A DNA stretch of 64,000 bases from Treponema pedis (lineage in GTDB: Bacteria > Spirochaetota > Spirochaetia > Treponematales > Treponemataceae), in the NCBI RefSeq assembly GCF_017161325.1, contig NZ_CP045670.1, forward strand, positions 434,001 to 498,000. The letters are read 5' to 3'. A program made the translations under genes and the position numbers. Positions 27,582 to 34,789 of the stretch are shown here, piece after piece (positions within the stretch are counted from its first letter, which is position 1; the number at the start of each line of letters is the position of its first letter). Below the pieces are notes generated by a model that had not been told where the DNA came from, did no database searches, and was given only the letters and a program-made list of their open reading frames with translations.

Positions 27582-27995
27582 ATGGAAAATGAAAAACTTG
27601 AAATTTTAAATATGGTTAAAGACGGAATTATAACGCCTGAAGAAGCTTTAAAACTTTTGGAGGCAATCCGGGAGGATAACGTAAAATTCGTTTTTGCGGA
27701 TAAAGAAGAAAAACAAAAGGCTGCTTCTTTTTCGGTAAAAATAGATTCAAATGTAAAAAATAATTTATCCGATAAAAATAGCGATTTTGAAGATAAATTG
27801 AGCGGCAATAAAACAAATAAAGATAAAACGGCGAATATTAAAATTATGAAAGATGGTGTCTTAACGACAAATATTGATGTAGGGGAAACTTCATTTTCGC
27901 TTAGCGGAAAAGAAGAGAAAAATACGCAAAACGTAATTTTAGGAGAAATAATTTTTCCCGATAAAGACGGTAATTTTAAAAAGGTGAAATTTTAA
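27582..27995 (+). CDS. SHOCT-like domain protein
   Basis: 137 residues. The first 30 residues (LEILNMVKDGIITPEEALKLLEAI) form a SHOCT/YvlB-N-like helical pair. The rest is Lys/Asp/Asn-rich and low in complexity, ending with short hydrophobic strands (VILGEIIFPDKDGNFKKVKF) that recall DUF4097-type sheets. It has a good site, GGGAGAAAATT, before the ATG. Function unknown; it sits 148 nt after the DUF2089 gene, probably on the same transcript. Confidence 0.7.
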   Translation: MENEKLEILNMVKDGIITPEEALKLLEAIREDNVKFVFADKEEKQKAASFSVKIDSNVKNNLSDKNSDFEDKLSGNKTNKDKTANIKIMKDGVLTTNIDVGETSFSLSGKEEKNTQNVILGEIIFPDKDGNFKKVKF

Positions 27996-28032
27996 GCTTA
28001 TACCCCGAGTTTTAAGCGGTTTTATATGACCG

Positions 28033-28061
28033 TTGACATATAAAAATTTATATGTTATAAA
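28033..28061 (+). promoter_or_regulatory. Promoter with embedded 20-bp palindrome, predicted leaderless
   Basis: TTGACA (28033-28038), 17-nt spacer, TATAAA (28056-28061), then 6 nt to the ATG at 28068 with no Shine-Dalgarno. A perfect inverted repeat, ACATATAAAAATTTATATGT (28036-28055, arms of 9 with a 2-nt centre), overlaps the -35 and fills the spacer, as a repressor operator would. Confidence 0.6.
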
Positions 28062-28067
28062 AACTTT

Positions 28068-28667
28068 ATGAAAACCGTTTATTTGCTCAGGCATAGTTAT
28101 ACTATCGAAAATACCGGTATTTTACAACCTTATGCCTCACGTAGCTCGGTAAATATGCAGCTTGAAAATGAAAAATTGGTTTTAAGCTCTGAAGGAGAAG
28201 AGGCTGCAAAAAAACTCAGTATGAGCAACACCTTCGGAAAACTTGATGCGGTTTACTCAAGCCATTATATACGTGCCGTTTCTACGGCAAAATATTTTGC
28301 GGAAAAATTTAACCTTAAAATAAATATCGATGAGCGGTTCGGCGAGCGTAAACTTGGAACCGATGAATTATCCGGTTTATGGGAAAAGCAGTTTTTTAAT
28401 CCCTTTGTTAAAAATGCTGAAGGTGAATCCCGTTACGAAGTTACGGCAAGATTTAATTGTGCAATAAATGATTTATTAAAAACGAAAGAAAAAAACATTC
28501 TGGTAGTAAGTCATGGAGTTGCCATTACTTTTTTTATTATGCAATTTTGTAAGCTCATATCCGTATGTAAGAGCGATAAAAGCAGGCATTTAAGTTTCCG
28601 AAATAAAGAGTTAATTAACGCTCCGTTTAAAAACCTTCAAGCTTTTAAACTGATATATCGGTTATAA
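28068..28667 (+). CDS. Histidine phosphatase superfamily protein
   Basis: 199 residues with the phosphoglycerate mutase-like fold. The catalytic motif is LLRHSYT (RHS rather than the usual RHG), with the second Arg in SSHYIRAVSTA, the acid/base Glu in FGERKLG, and the second His in VVSHGVAI. It could be a phosphoglycerate mutase-like phosphatase of small metabolites. The true substrate cannot be told. The gene has its own promoter abutting the start codon, with a palindrome in the spacer. Confidence 0.85.
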   Translation: MKTVYLLRHSYTIENTGILQPYASRSSVNMQLENEKLVLSSEGEEAAKKLSMSNTFGKLDAVYSSHYIRAVSTAKYFAEKFNLKINIDERFGERKLGTDELSGLWEKQFFNPFVKNAEGESRYEVTARFNCAINDLLKTKEKNILVVSHGVAITFFIMQFCKLISVCKSDKSRHLSFRNKELINAPFKNLQAFKLIYRL

Positions 28668-28678
28668 TTTAAATTTGA

Positions 28679-28912
28679 TTATTCGTTTTCTTCTTCCGAA
28701 GCGGCGCCGTCATCTGAAGTTTTTTGTTCAGGCTGTTCTTTCGGCGGGGACGGCTTTTTTAAGCGTCTTATACGGATTGTTTTCTGTCTTTTATTATAAT
28801 TTGCCACATAAAAAAACAGCTGTAAAAATAAGGTAACGGCTATAGCAATTCCTATGACGTAAGGAGAAATTAAAATTCTTTTTAGTACGTAGAAAAAGTC
28901 TGCGGCACTCAT
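28679..28912 (-). CDS. Small single-pass membrane protein
   Basis: 77 residues: one membrane helix (about 15-37), a basic stretch (NKRQKTIRIRRLKK), then a Pro/Glu/Ser-rich acidic tail. The charge pattern places the tail in the cytoplasm. No family recognised. It faces the histidine phosphatase gene with an 11-nt gap. Confidence 0.6.
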   Translation of the reverse strand: MSAADFFYVLKRILISPYVIGIAIAVTLFLQLFFYVANYNKRQKTIRIRRLKKPSPPKEQPEQKTSDDGAASEEENE

Positions 28913-28966
28913 ATATTGATTTATCGGTAAAAAATGAAAGAAATTTGAATAAAATGCAAAAAAAAC

Positions 28967-28995
28967 TTGACTTTTAACTGAAAGAGGGTTAAAAT
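28967..28995 (+). promoter_or_regulatory. ptsN promoter, predicted leaderless
   Basis: TTGACT (28967-28972), 17-nt spacer, TAAAAT (28990-28995), then 6 nt to the ATG at 29002. GAGG lies only 2 nt before the ATG, too close to act as a ribosome site. Confidence 0.55.
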
Positions 28996-29001
28996 GAGGT
29001 T

Positions 29002-29490
29002 ATGGAATTTAAAGATGCATTAAAACCCGATTCTGTGGATTTAAAGGACGTAATTACAACCGAAACGGTAAATCTGCACTTAAAGGGAACAACAAAAGAA
29101 TCTATTATTGATGAGTTACTTGATACGCTTGTAAAAGCCGGTAAGGTAAAAGATAAGGCTGCAACAAAGGCCTGTGTTTTGGATAGGGAACGTAAGATGT
29201 CTACGGGAATGAAGCACGGCATTGCCATTCCGCATGGAAAGACCGATTCCGTATCCGATTTGGTTGCGTGTATAGGTATTGCGGATACGCCTGTAGATTT
29301 CGATTCTCTTGACCAGGAGCCTGCGCGTATTTTTATCATGACGCTTTCGCCTCTCGATAAAACGGGTCCGCATTTACAATTTCTTGCGCAAATAAGCCTT
29401 TTATTTAAAAGTGCCGAAAAGCGTGAACAGCTGTTGCGGGCTTCTACGCCTCAAGCCGTTATTAAGCTTTTGGTCGAAAACGAAGAATAA
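29002..29490 (+). CDS. ptsN: PTS EIIA-Ntr/fructose-type protein
   Basis: 162 residues of the EIIA-Ntr family. The phosphorylated His lies in GIAIPHGKTD (about residue 76). The domain begins with a helix KESIIDELLDTLVKAG and ends with QLLRASTPQAVIKLL. No IIB or IIC domain is attached or adjacent. It probably accepts phosphate from HPr and acts as a regulator by protein contact. With hprK-ptsH at the left end it suggests a permease-free PTS, a pattern reported for treponemes. Confidence 0.88.
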   Translation: MEFKDALKPDSVDLKDVITTETVNLHLKGTTKESIIDELLDTLVKAGKVKDKAATKACVLDRERKMSTGMKHGIAIPHGKTDSVSDLVACIGIADTPVDFDSLDQEPARIFIMTLSPLDKTGPHLQFLAQISLLFKSAEKREQLLRASTPQAVIKLLVENEE

Positions 29491-29541
29491 AATATCATAG
29501 CGGTTAAGCCGGTTTGCAGTTATCCGCAGCTTAATGACCGA

Positions 29542-29570
29542 TTGACAAATTTCTCATTTTAGACCATATT
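29542..29570 (+). promoter_or_regulatory. Promoter of the DUF5312-like gene, predicted leaderless
   Basis: TTGACA (29542-29547), 17-nt spacer, CATATT (29565-29570), then 7 nt to the ATG at 29578. No Shine-Dalgarno is present. Confidence 0.5.
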
Positions 29571-29577
29571 TATATTT

Positions 29578-31116
29578 ATGGCAAAGAAAGAAATAAGTTT
29601 TTTTCAAAAGATATTGAATTTATTTGCTCCTTCGGACAGTCCCGAAAATATTAAAAAGCGGAAGTTAAAGGCTATTGCTAAAAATATAAGTAAGACAAAG
29701 TACGGTAAATGGTATAAGCCCAACTCGCAGGAGGTTTTACCTTATGCGGCTCAATTTTTTCATTCCGTTTACAAAGTAGTGGGACAAGCCCGCCCTCTGC
29801 TTGCAGGAGCGGTTTCTTCAAAGGTTTTGAAGAATATTGCGGTTGAAAATTCTCTTTCGGCTAAACAGAAGAAATTATTGGAAGGTTTTTCCGAAGAAGC
29901 TATTTCAAAACGTGCCGCACAGGGCGGCAGTGCCGCGTCGCTGGCGGAAGCGGTTAAGCAGGAACTGAATCTTTTTGTAGGAGAATTCGATTCTTCTCAA
30001 GCTCAAAAAACCGATATGATTTATGAGAGTCTGGATTCTTTTATCCATTTTGTTTTATTCGATTATTACTTTTTATTAAAAAAATTCGATTCCGGCATGG
30101 TTGAGAATAATCTTAACTATGAGCCCCGTTTTCAGCCTATACGCGGAGAGTATATTGCCGAGGATTTAAAAGATTTTGCGGCCGTTTTATATCAGCTCAG
30201 CTTCGATACCGATTGGGCTGCCGTTTTTAATATAATTAAGGCTTATAAAAATATTCAGCCTGTGCATGAAGGGCAATGGAAAAAACTTTTAAATATGCTC
30301 AACGATTTACGCCGTTCCAAAATTTTGGAATATCTTATTCAGCATATAACGGAGGATATTATATATTCCATTGAAGTAACTCCGTTTACGGAAAAGGTTA
30401 CCGATGTTTATATTTCAAATTTAAAAACTTCAACTCAAACAACAATAAACAAGATTTTACATGACCAAAAATCATCCAAGGCGGCGGTTTTGATAAGTCG
30501 TATCTTCGGCGATAGAATTTCTTCAGGAATGAAAAATTATACGCTTGATTCTCATGCCGTATTTGTAAAAAAAGGTCTTGCAGGTTTTGTTCATGCGGAA
30601 GAAATGAGTTATTTAAAGTCGTTTTTAATTGAATATGTAAAAACGGACATACGTGCTTTGTGTGATTTGTTTTTAGTGCGTGGAAATTGGGGCGGTTTTG
30701 CCGGAACTACAGCGGAATATTCCGAAAGTTTTCATGCCATAATGCAGCTTTCGGTAAAAGTTGTCGAATTTGATGAAAAACTTTCCGAGGCTTCCGATAT
30801 GGGGGTTAAATTTAGAACCCTGCTTTCGAGAATGGAGAGGGAAAAGGAAGCCGGCAGACAGGCTGCGAAACTTTTGGGAGAAGTAAATGAAACCGCTTTA
30901 AAACTTATTCATTTATCTTTAAAGCATATTATCGTAATAGGCAACAATTTTAAAACCATTATTGCCGATTACGATAAACCGAGGAGGGAGTTGATTCAAA
31001 ATTGGAAAGAAATAGAACAGCATTCCGACAGGTCCGTGCGTGAATGGCTTGTTGAAGCATATAAAAAGATTTACGATTTTATTATGCTTATGCAGCTTTT
31101 TATTAAAAAAGACTGA
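29578..31116 (+). CDS. Conserved spirochaete protein, DUF5312-like
   Basis: 512 residues, apparently cytoplasmic: no signal peptide or membrane helix. It is rich in helices, with Lys/Glu heptads and recurring aromatic residues. The layout (basic start FFQKILNLFAPSDSPENIKKRKL, then long helical body) fits what I recall as DUF5312, a family found in treponemes, but I cannot verify this. Function unknown. It lies just before the tRNA-Thr/ribosomal gene block and has its own leaderless-type promoter. Confidence 0.6.
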   Translation: MAKKEISFFQKILNLFAPSDSPENIKKRKLKAIAKNISKTKYGKWYKPNSQEVLPYAAQFFHSVYKVVGQARPLLAGAVSSKVLKNIAVENSLSAKQKKLLEGFSEEAISKRAAQGGSAASLAEAVKQELNLFVGEFDSSQAQKTDMIYESLDSFIHFVLFDYYFLLKKFDSGMVENNLNYEPRFQPIRGEYIAEDLKDFAAVLYQLSFDTDWAAVFNIIKAYKNIQPVHEGQWKKLLNMLNDLRRSKILEYLIQHITEDIIYSIEVTPFTEKVTDVYISNLKTSTQTTINKILHDQKSSKAAVLISRIFGDRISSGMKNYTLDSHAVFVKKGLAGFVHAEEMSYLKSFLIEYVKTDIRALCDLFLVRGNWGGFAGTTAEYSESFHAIMQLSVKVVEFDEKLSEASDMGVKFRTLLSRMEREKEAGRQAAKLLGEVNETALKLIHLSLKHIIVIGNNFKTIIADYDKPRRELIQNWKEIEQHSDRSVREWLVEAYKKIYDFIMLMQLFIKKD

Positions 31117-31146
31117 CTTTTACTTCAAAAACATTTAATCAATCTC

Positions 31147-31175
31147 TTGACAAAAAAACGTCTATTTGATAGAAT
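31147..31175 (+). promoter_or_regulatory. tRNA-Thr/rpmG/secE operon promoter
   Basis: TTGACA (31147-31152), 17-nt spacer, TAGAAT (31170-31175), near consensus. The predicted start near 31182 lies inside the terminator-like hairpin at 31179-31202, so that hairpin serves the upstream gene and is not complete in the tRNA transcript. Confidence 0.7.
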
Positions 31176-31178
31176 GGC

Positions 31179-31202
31179 AAAACCCGTTTTTGCGGGGTTT
31201 TT
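31179..31202 (+). terminator. Terminator-like hairpin before tRNA-Thr
   Basis: AAAACCC (31179-31185) pairs with GGGTTTT (31195-31201) around a 9-nt loop, with five T residues (31198-31202). It probably ends the DUF5312-like transcript, and overlaps the initiation site of the next one. Confidence 0.5.
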
Positions 31203-31275
31203 GCTCCTGTAGCTCAGTCGGCAGAGCACAACCATGGTAAGGTTGGGGTCAGCAGTTCAATTCTGCTCGGGAGCT
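31203..31275 (+). tRNA. tRNA-Thr (GGT)
   Basis: 73 nt folding as a complete cloverleaf: acceptor GCTCCTG with CGGGAGC, D stem GCTC/GAGC, anticodon stem CAACC/GGTTG with loop ATGGTAA (anticodon GGT), T stem AGCAG/CTGCT with loop TTCAATT. CCA is not encoded. The neighbouring tRNA-Thr/rpmG/tRNA-Trp/secE/nusG order is common in bacteria. Confidence 0.95.
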
Positions 31276-31318
31276 TTTCCGGAATAGGAAGTTATGTTTT
31301 TTACGGAGGGTAAAGGTA

Positions 31319-31489
31319 ATGGCTAAGAAAACGGCTGTAGAGCTTATAGCGCTTCAATGCAGTGAATGTAAGCGAAGGAATTATACAACATCTAAAAACA
31401 GAAAAAATATTCAGGGTAAGCTTGAGTTGATGAAGTATTGTCCGTTTGATCATAAGCATACGATGCACAAGGAAACAAAAATTAAATAA
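31319..31489 (+). CDS. rpmG: 50S ribosomal protein L33
   Basis: 56 residues ([17 protein letters not shown] and onward), with TACGGAGGG before the ATG. Family bL33 can have four Cys binding zinc or none. Here the first pair is intact (C14 and C17 in CSEC), but the second site reads CPFDHKH, with Asp in place of the fourth Cys. A His in this loop could complete the site. It lies between two tRNA genes. Confidence 0.95.
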   Translation: MAKKTAVELIALQCSECKRRNYTTSKNRKNIQGKLELMKYCPFDHKHTMHKETKIK

Positions 31490-31540
31490 TGTTTTTAAGT
31501 TCGCTGTCCTCTGGAATAGCTTCGGCGGACTTAATTTCAT

Positions 31541-31613
31541 AGGTCAGTAGCTCTAATGGTAGAGCGTCGGTCTCCAAAACCGAATGTTGAGGGTTCGAGT
31601 CCTTCCTGGCCTG
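31541..31613 (+). tRNA. tRNA-Trp (CCA)
   Basis: 73 nt: acceptor AGGTCAG with CTGGCCT, D stem GCTC/GAGC, anticodon stem TCGGT/ACCGA with loop CTCCAAA (anticodon CCA), T stem GAGGG/CCTTC with loop TTCGAGT. Discriminator G. CCA is not encoded. Lies 51 nt after rpmG and 24 nt before secE. Confidence 0.95.
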
Positions 31614-31637
31614 TAATTTTACAAAACGAGGTTTATT

Positions 31638-31817
31638 ATGGGTAAAGTCGGAACTTTTTGGAAAGAATGTATCGGAGAGCTTAGAAAGGTTGTTTGGCCT
31701 TCGAGAGAAGAGGTTTGGTCTTCAGTGAAGGTGGTGTTGGTCTCCACTTTTATTGTGGCTCTTTTTTTGGGCGGACTTGATGCTTTTTTTGTGGCATGCG
31801 TAGGCTGGATATTCTAA
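31638..31817 (+). CDS. secE: Preprotein translocase subunit SecE
   Basis: 59 residues, the short one-helix form common outside Enterobacteria. It has the conserved amphipathic motif ELRKVVWPSREEV (about 14-26), then a single membrane helix (about 31-57). It stabilises SecY in the translocon. The start has ACGAGG upstream, and nusG begins 3 nt after its stop. Confidence 0.95.
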   Translation: MGKVGTFWKECIGELRKVVWPSREEVWSSVKVVLVSTFIVALFLGGLDAFFVACVGWIF

Positions 31818-31820
31818 ACA

Positions 31821-32378
31821 ATGGCTAGAGCTTGGTATATTCTGCATACTTATTCCGGGTATGAGAACAAAATAGAAAGAGCAATACGTACTCTAATTGA
31901 ACGCGGTTTGATTTCCGGCGAAGTCGTTACCGATATAAAGGTTCCTGAAGAGCTTGTTATCGAAAATAAGGGCGGAAAAAAGAAAAATGTTAAGAGAAAG
32001 TTTTTGCCCGGTTATATACTTGTTGAAATGAATTTGCCCGATACCGGGTGGAAGCCCGTTTGTTCGGAAATACGTAAAATTCAGGGTGTAAGCGGTTTTT
32101 TGGGAACTGCCGGTAATGAAAAGCCTCAGCCTATTTCGGTAGATGAGGCAAAGGGTATTTTGCAGAAAACTGGAGAAATTAAGGGAGATAAAGCTCCCCG
32201 TCTTATTCAAAACTTTACAGAAGGTCAGCATGTTAAAATCATTGAAGGTGCTTTCGCCTCGTTTACGGGCACTATTGATGAGGTTATGGCTGACAGAAAT
32301 AAGCTTAGAGTTATGGTTGCTATTTTCGGCAGAACCACTCCGGTGGAAGTTGAAATGACGCAAGCTGAAATTATTTAA
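31821..32378 (+). CDS. nusG: Transcription termination/antitermination factor NusG
   Basis: 185 residues. NGN domain begins ARAWYILHTYSGYE with the FLPGYILVEM strand, and the C-terminal KOW domain contains GQHVKIIEGAFASFTGTI. Binds RNA polymerase and either Rho or ribosomal S10. The start follows secE by 3 nt, consistent with co-translation. Confidence 0.96.
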   Translation: MARAWYILHTYSGYENKIERAIRTLIERGLISGEVVTDIKVPEELVIENKGGKKKNVKRKFLPGYILVEMNLPDTGWKPVCSEIRKIQGVSGFLGTAGNEKPQPISVDEAKGILQKTGEIKGDKAPRLIQNFTEGQHVKIIEGAFASFTGTIDEVMADRNKLRVMVAIFGRTTPVEVEMTQAEII

Positions 32379-32460
32379 TTTTGCAGGAGTTTTTTTTAAC
32401 CGGTTGAGGTTTTGAAAAATTCCTTTTTGCAGTCTAAATTACGGGAGGATGCCGAAAGGT

Positions 32461-32477
32461 TTCCGTTTGTACCGGAA
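32461..32477 (+). promoter_or_regulatory. Hairpin next to the rplK ribosome site
   Basis: TTCCG (32461-32465) can pair with CGGAA (32473-32477), whose right arm runs into the rplK Shine-Dalgarno GGAAGGAG. The rplK leader is where L1 commonly binds to repress rplK-rplA in other bacteria, so this could be that operator, but I could not align it to a known L1 site. Confidence 0.3.
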
Positions 32478-32487
32478 GGAGAAATAA

Positions 32488-32919
32488 ATGGCTAAAAAAA
32501 AGGTTGTGACACAGATTAAAGTTATGTGTCCGGCAGGAAAGGCAACTCCTGCTCCGCCTATAGGTCCGGCTCTCGGCCCGCACGGTGTAAGTGCGCCGCA
32601 GTTTGTACAGCAGTTTAATGACCGTACAAAATCTATGGAGCCCGGTTTGATTATACCCGTTGTAATTACGGTTTATGCGGATAAAAGTTTTTCTTTTGAG
32701 CTTAAAACTCCGCCCGCATCGGTTTTAATCAAAAAAGCTTGTAAAATTGAAAAAGGTTCTGCTACATCGGTTACCAATAAAGTTGCAAAACTTTCTAAAG
32801 CCGCATTGGAAGAAATCGCAAAAACAAAAATGCCCGATATCAATGCAAACGATATTGAAGCTGCAAAGAAAATTATTGCAGGTACCGCAAGAAGTATGGG
32901 TGTAGAGGTGGAACGTTAG
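32488..32919 (+). CDS. rplK: 50S ribosomal protein L11
   Basis: 143 residues, full length: N-terminal domain with [13 protein letters not shown] and the proline-rich helix bound by RelA and thiopeptides, C-terminal RNA-binding domain ending [10 protein letters not shown]. rplA follows after 1 nt. Confidence 0.97.
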   Translation: MAKKKVVTQIKVMCPAGKATPAPPIGPALGPHGVSAPQFVQQFNDRTKSMEPGLIIPVVITVYADKSFSFELKTPPASVLIKKACKIEKGSATSVTNKVAKLSKAALEEIAKTKMPDINANDIEAAKKIIAGTARSMGVEVER

Positions 32920-32920
32920 T

Positions 32921-33601
32921 ATGAAACACGGAAAAAATTATAAAAATGCTGTTGCAAAGTATGATTCCGCCAAGCACTACGATTTATCCAAGGCGGTGGA
33001 GCTTGTAAAAGAATTAAAATATGCTAAATTTGATGAAACCGTTGAAGCGCACATCAGTTTAAAGCTCGGAAAAGGGCAGACCGTGCGGGATACGCTGGTT
33101 TTGCCTCATCAATTCCGCGGAGAAAAAAAAGTATTGGTTTTTTGTACTGATGACAGGGTAAAAGAAGCTCTTGAAGCCGGAGCGGCTTATGCGGGTTCTT
33201 CGGAATATATCGAAAAGGTTAAGGGCGGCTGGCTTGATTTTGATATCGCCGTTGCAACTCCCGATATGATGAAAGATGTAGGCCGGTTAGGTATGGTTTT
33301 GGGAAGACGCGGGCTTATGCCCAATCCTAAAACGGGTACGGTTACCACCGATATTTCGGCTGCAATTAACGAGCTTAAAAAAGGTAGGGTGGAATTCCGC
33401 GCGGATAAGGGCGGGGTTGTGCATTTGCCCGTCGGGAAAGTGTCTATGCCGACTGAAAAAATCGCGGAAAACGTTCAGGCTCTTTTAAATGAAGCTATGA
33501 GAAAAAAGCCGAGCGATGCTAAAAACGATTATATAAAATCGGTATCGATTAGTTCTACAATGGGGCCCGGTGTATGGGTCGATTATAAAATAGGAGAGTA
33601 A
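32921..33601 (+). CDS. rplA: 50S ribosomal protein L1
   Basis: 226 residues, standard uL1 with DTLVLPHQFRG and GRRGLMPNPKTGTVT. Binds 23S rRNA at the L1 stalk and, in many bacteria, represses its own operon. rplJ begins 2 nt after its stop, so the usual L10 leader structure upstream of rplJ has no room here. Confidence 0.97.
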   Translation: MKHGKNYKNAVAKYDSAKHYDLSKAVELVKELKYAKFDETVEAHISLKLGKGQTVRDTLVLPHQFRGEKKVLVFCTDDRVKEALEAGAAYAGSSEYIEKVKGGWLDFDIAVATPDMMKDVGRLGMVLGRRGLMPNPKTGTVTTDISAAINELKKGRVEFRADKGGVVHLPVGKVSMPTEKIAENVQALLNEAMRKKPSDAKNDYIKSVSISSTMGPGVWVDYKIGE

Positions 33602-33603
33602 AA

Positions 33604-34128
33604 ATGGCGTTAAAAACAAAAAATCCCAATCGCCAAAAGGTTGAAGCGATTGAAAGCATTAAAAACGATGTAAAAGCCGCCTCTTCTTTTATTTTTACCG
33701 AATATAGAGGTCTTAAAGTTTCGCAAATTACGGAACTTCGCAAAAAATTGCGTGAAAATGATTGTACTTTTAAAGTTATTCGAAATAACTTTGCACGTAT
33801 CGCTTTTGAAGATGCAAATATTAAAGATGTCGATGCTTGGCTTACAGGGCCTACGGCTTTGGCTATGGTCGGAGAAGATGCGAATGTTGCGGCAAAGACC
33901 TTGTTTGAATATGCAAAAGAAGCTCCGGCTCTTGTAATTAAAGGTGCCGTTGTTGACGGTGAAATTTACGATTCAAAGAAAATCGAAGCCTTTTCCAAAT
34001 TGCCCGGTAAAAAAGACCTTATTGCAATGTTTATGTCTACAGTTAACGCAACAACTGCCAAGTTTGTACGAACCTTGCAGGCTGTTGTCGATAAGGGAGA
34101 GGCGCCTGCAGCTTCCGCCGCAGAGTAA
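33604..34128 (+). CDS. rplJ: 50S ribosomal protein L10
   Basis: 174 residues with the uL10 core (TEYRGLKVSQITELRKKLRE split by position at about 34-53). The C-terminal helix of about 30 residues binds L7/L12 dimers. A space of 94 nt separates it from rplL and contains a foldable segment. Confidence 0.96.
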   Translation: MALKTKNPNRQKVEAIESIKNDVKAASSFIFTEYRGLKVSQITELRKKLRENDCTFKVIRNNFARIAFEDANIKDVDAWLTGPTALAMVGEDANVAAKTLFEYAKEAPALVIKGAVVDGEIYDSKKIEAFSKLPGKKDLIAMFMSTVNATTAKFVRTLQAVVDKGEAPAASAAE

Positions 34129-34140
34129 AACGGTAAAACG

Positions 34141-34173
34141 GCAGTCAGGCTTCAAGTGCTGACACCTGTCTGC
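34141..34173 (+). promoter_or_regulatory. Foldable spacer between rplJ and rplL
   Basis: GCAGTCAGG (34141-34149) and CCTGTCTGC (34165-34173) pair with one mismatch; an alternative stem GTCAG/CTGAC (34144-34148 with 34158-34162) excludes the first. An RNA switch or processing site could help raise L7/L12 output above L10, but this is inference. Confidence 0.3.
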
Positions 34174-34222
34174 TTTAACGCTTAAATGCGTAAATATAGA
34201 AAATTTTTAAGGAGAAGATAAT

Positions 34223-34609
34223 ATGGCAGCATTAACAAACGAACAAATTATTGAAGCAATCGGCGAAAAAACGATTCTCGAACTTTCCGAGCTTATTAAA
34301 GCAATGGAAGAAAAATTCGGCGTAACGGCGGCAGCTCCTGTTGCGGTAGTTGCAGGCGGAGCGGCGGCGGGAGCAGCTGAAGAAGAAAAAACCGAATTTA
34401 CGGTAACTTTAAAAGCTCTTGCAGATGCAAGCAAAAAAATTGCCGTTATTAAGGAAGTTCGAAACGTTATTCCGGGACTCGGCTTAAAAGAAGCAAAAGA
34501 GCTTGTTGAAGGCGCGCCCAAGGTACTTAAAGAAGACGTTTCTAAAGAAGAAGCGGCTAAAATTAAGGAAGCTATTACTGCAGCCGGCGGTGAAGTAGAA
34601 ATTGCTTAA
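34223..34609 (+). CDS. rplL: 50S ribosomal protein L7/L12
   Basis: 128 residues: N-terminal dimerisation helices ([15 protein letters not shown]), Ala/Gly/Val hinge (about 34-53), C-terminal factor-binding domain with [26 protein letters not shown] precedes the ATG by 8 nt. Followed by two hairpins before rpoB. Confidence 0.97.
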   Translation: MAALTNEQIIEAIGEKTILELSELIKAMEEKFGVTAAAPVAVVAGGAAAGAAEEEKTEFTVTLKALADASKKIAVIKEVRNVIPGLGLKEAKELVEGAPKVLKEDVSKEEAAKIKEAITAAGGEVEIA

Positions 34610-34630
34610 TAAGCATTATATCGGCTTAGT

Positions 34631-34664
34631 GCCGTCCGCCCCGTGTTTTATACGCAGGGACGGC
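34631..34664 (+). promoter_or_regulatory. rplL-rpoB intergenic stem-loop
   Basis: GCCGTCC (34631-34637) pairs with GGACGGC (34658-34664) around a 20-nt loop, with no T-run. It could be an RNase III processing site, as is found in this gap in E. coli, or an mRNA stabiliser. Confidence 0.4.
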
Positions 34665-34725
34665 TTGTCCTTTCAAACAATTAAAAATATGAATGGACTT
34701 GAAACTTAAAAAAATAAATTTTCTC

Positions 34726-34761
34726 AAAGACTTCCCGTATGGAATTTCGGGAAGTCTTTTT
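34726..34761 (+). terminator. Attenuator-like terminator immediately before rpoB
   Basis: A perfect 12-bp stem (34726-34737 with 34748-34759), 10-nt loop and T5 (34757-34761) stands 28 nt before the likely rpoB ATG at 34790. In the rplJL-rpoBC operon a partial terminator here lowers rpoBC relative to ribosomal genes in E. coli. No promoter was recognised between it and rpoB, so readthrough must feed rpoBC. Confidence 0.7.
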
Positions 34762-34789
34762 GCGATTAAATACGGATTGGGGGTATGGA

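Noticed and set aside
31179-31202. Attenuator in the tRNA-Thr leader
   Set aside because: The predicted transcription start falls inside the left arm, so the full hairpin cannot form in that RNA. It is better read as the terminator of the gene before.
34739-34789. Longer rpoB start
   Set aside because: The ATG lies in the loop of a terminator hairpin, has no ribosome site and the extra residues do not match RpoB proteins.
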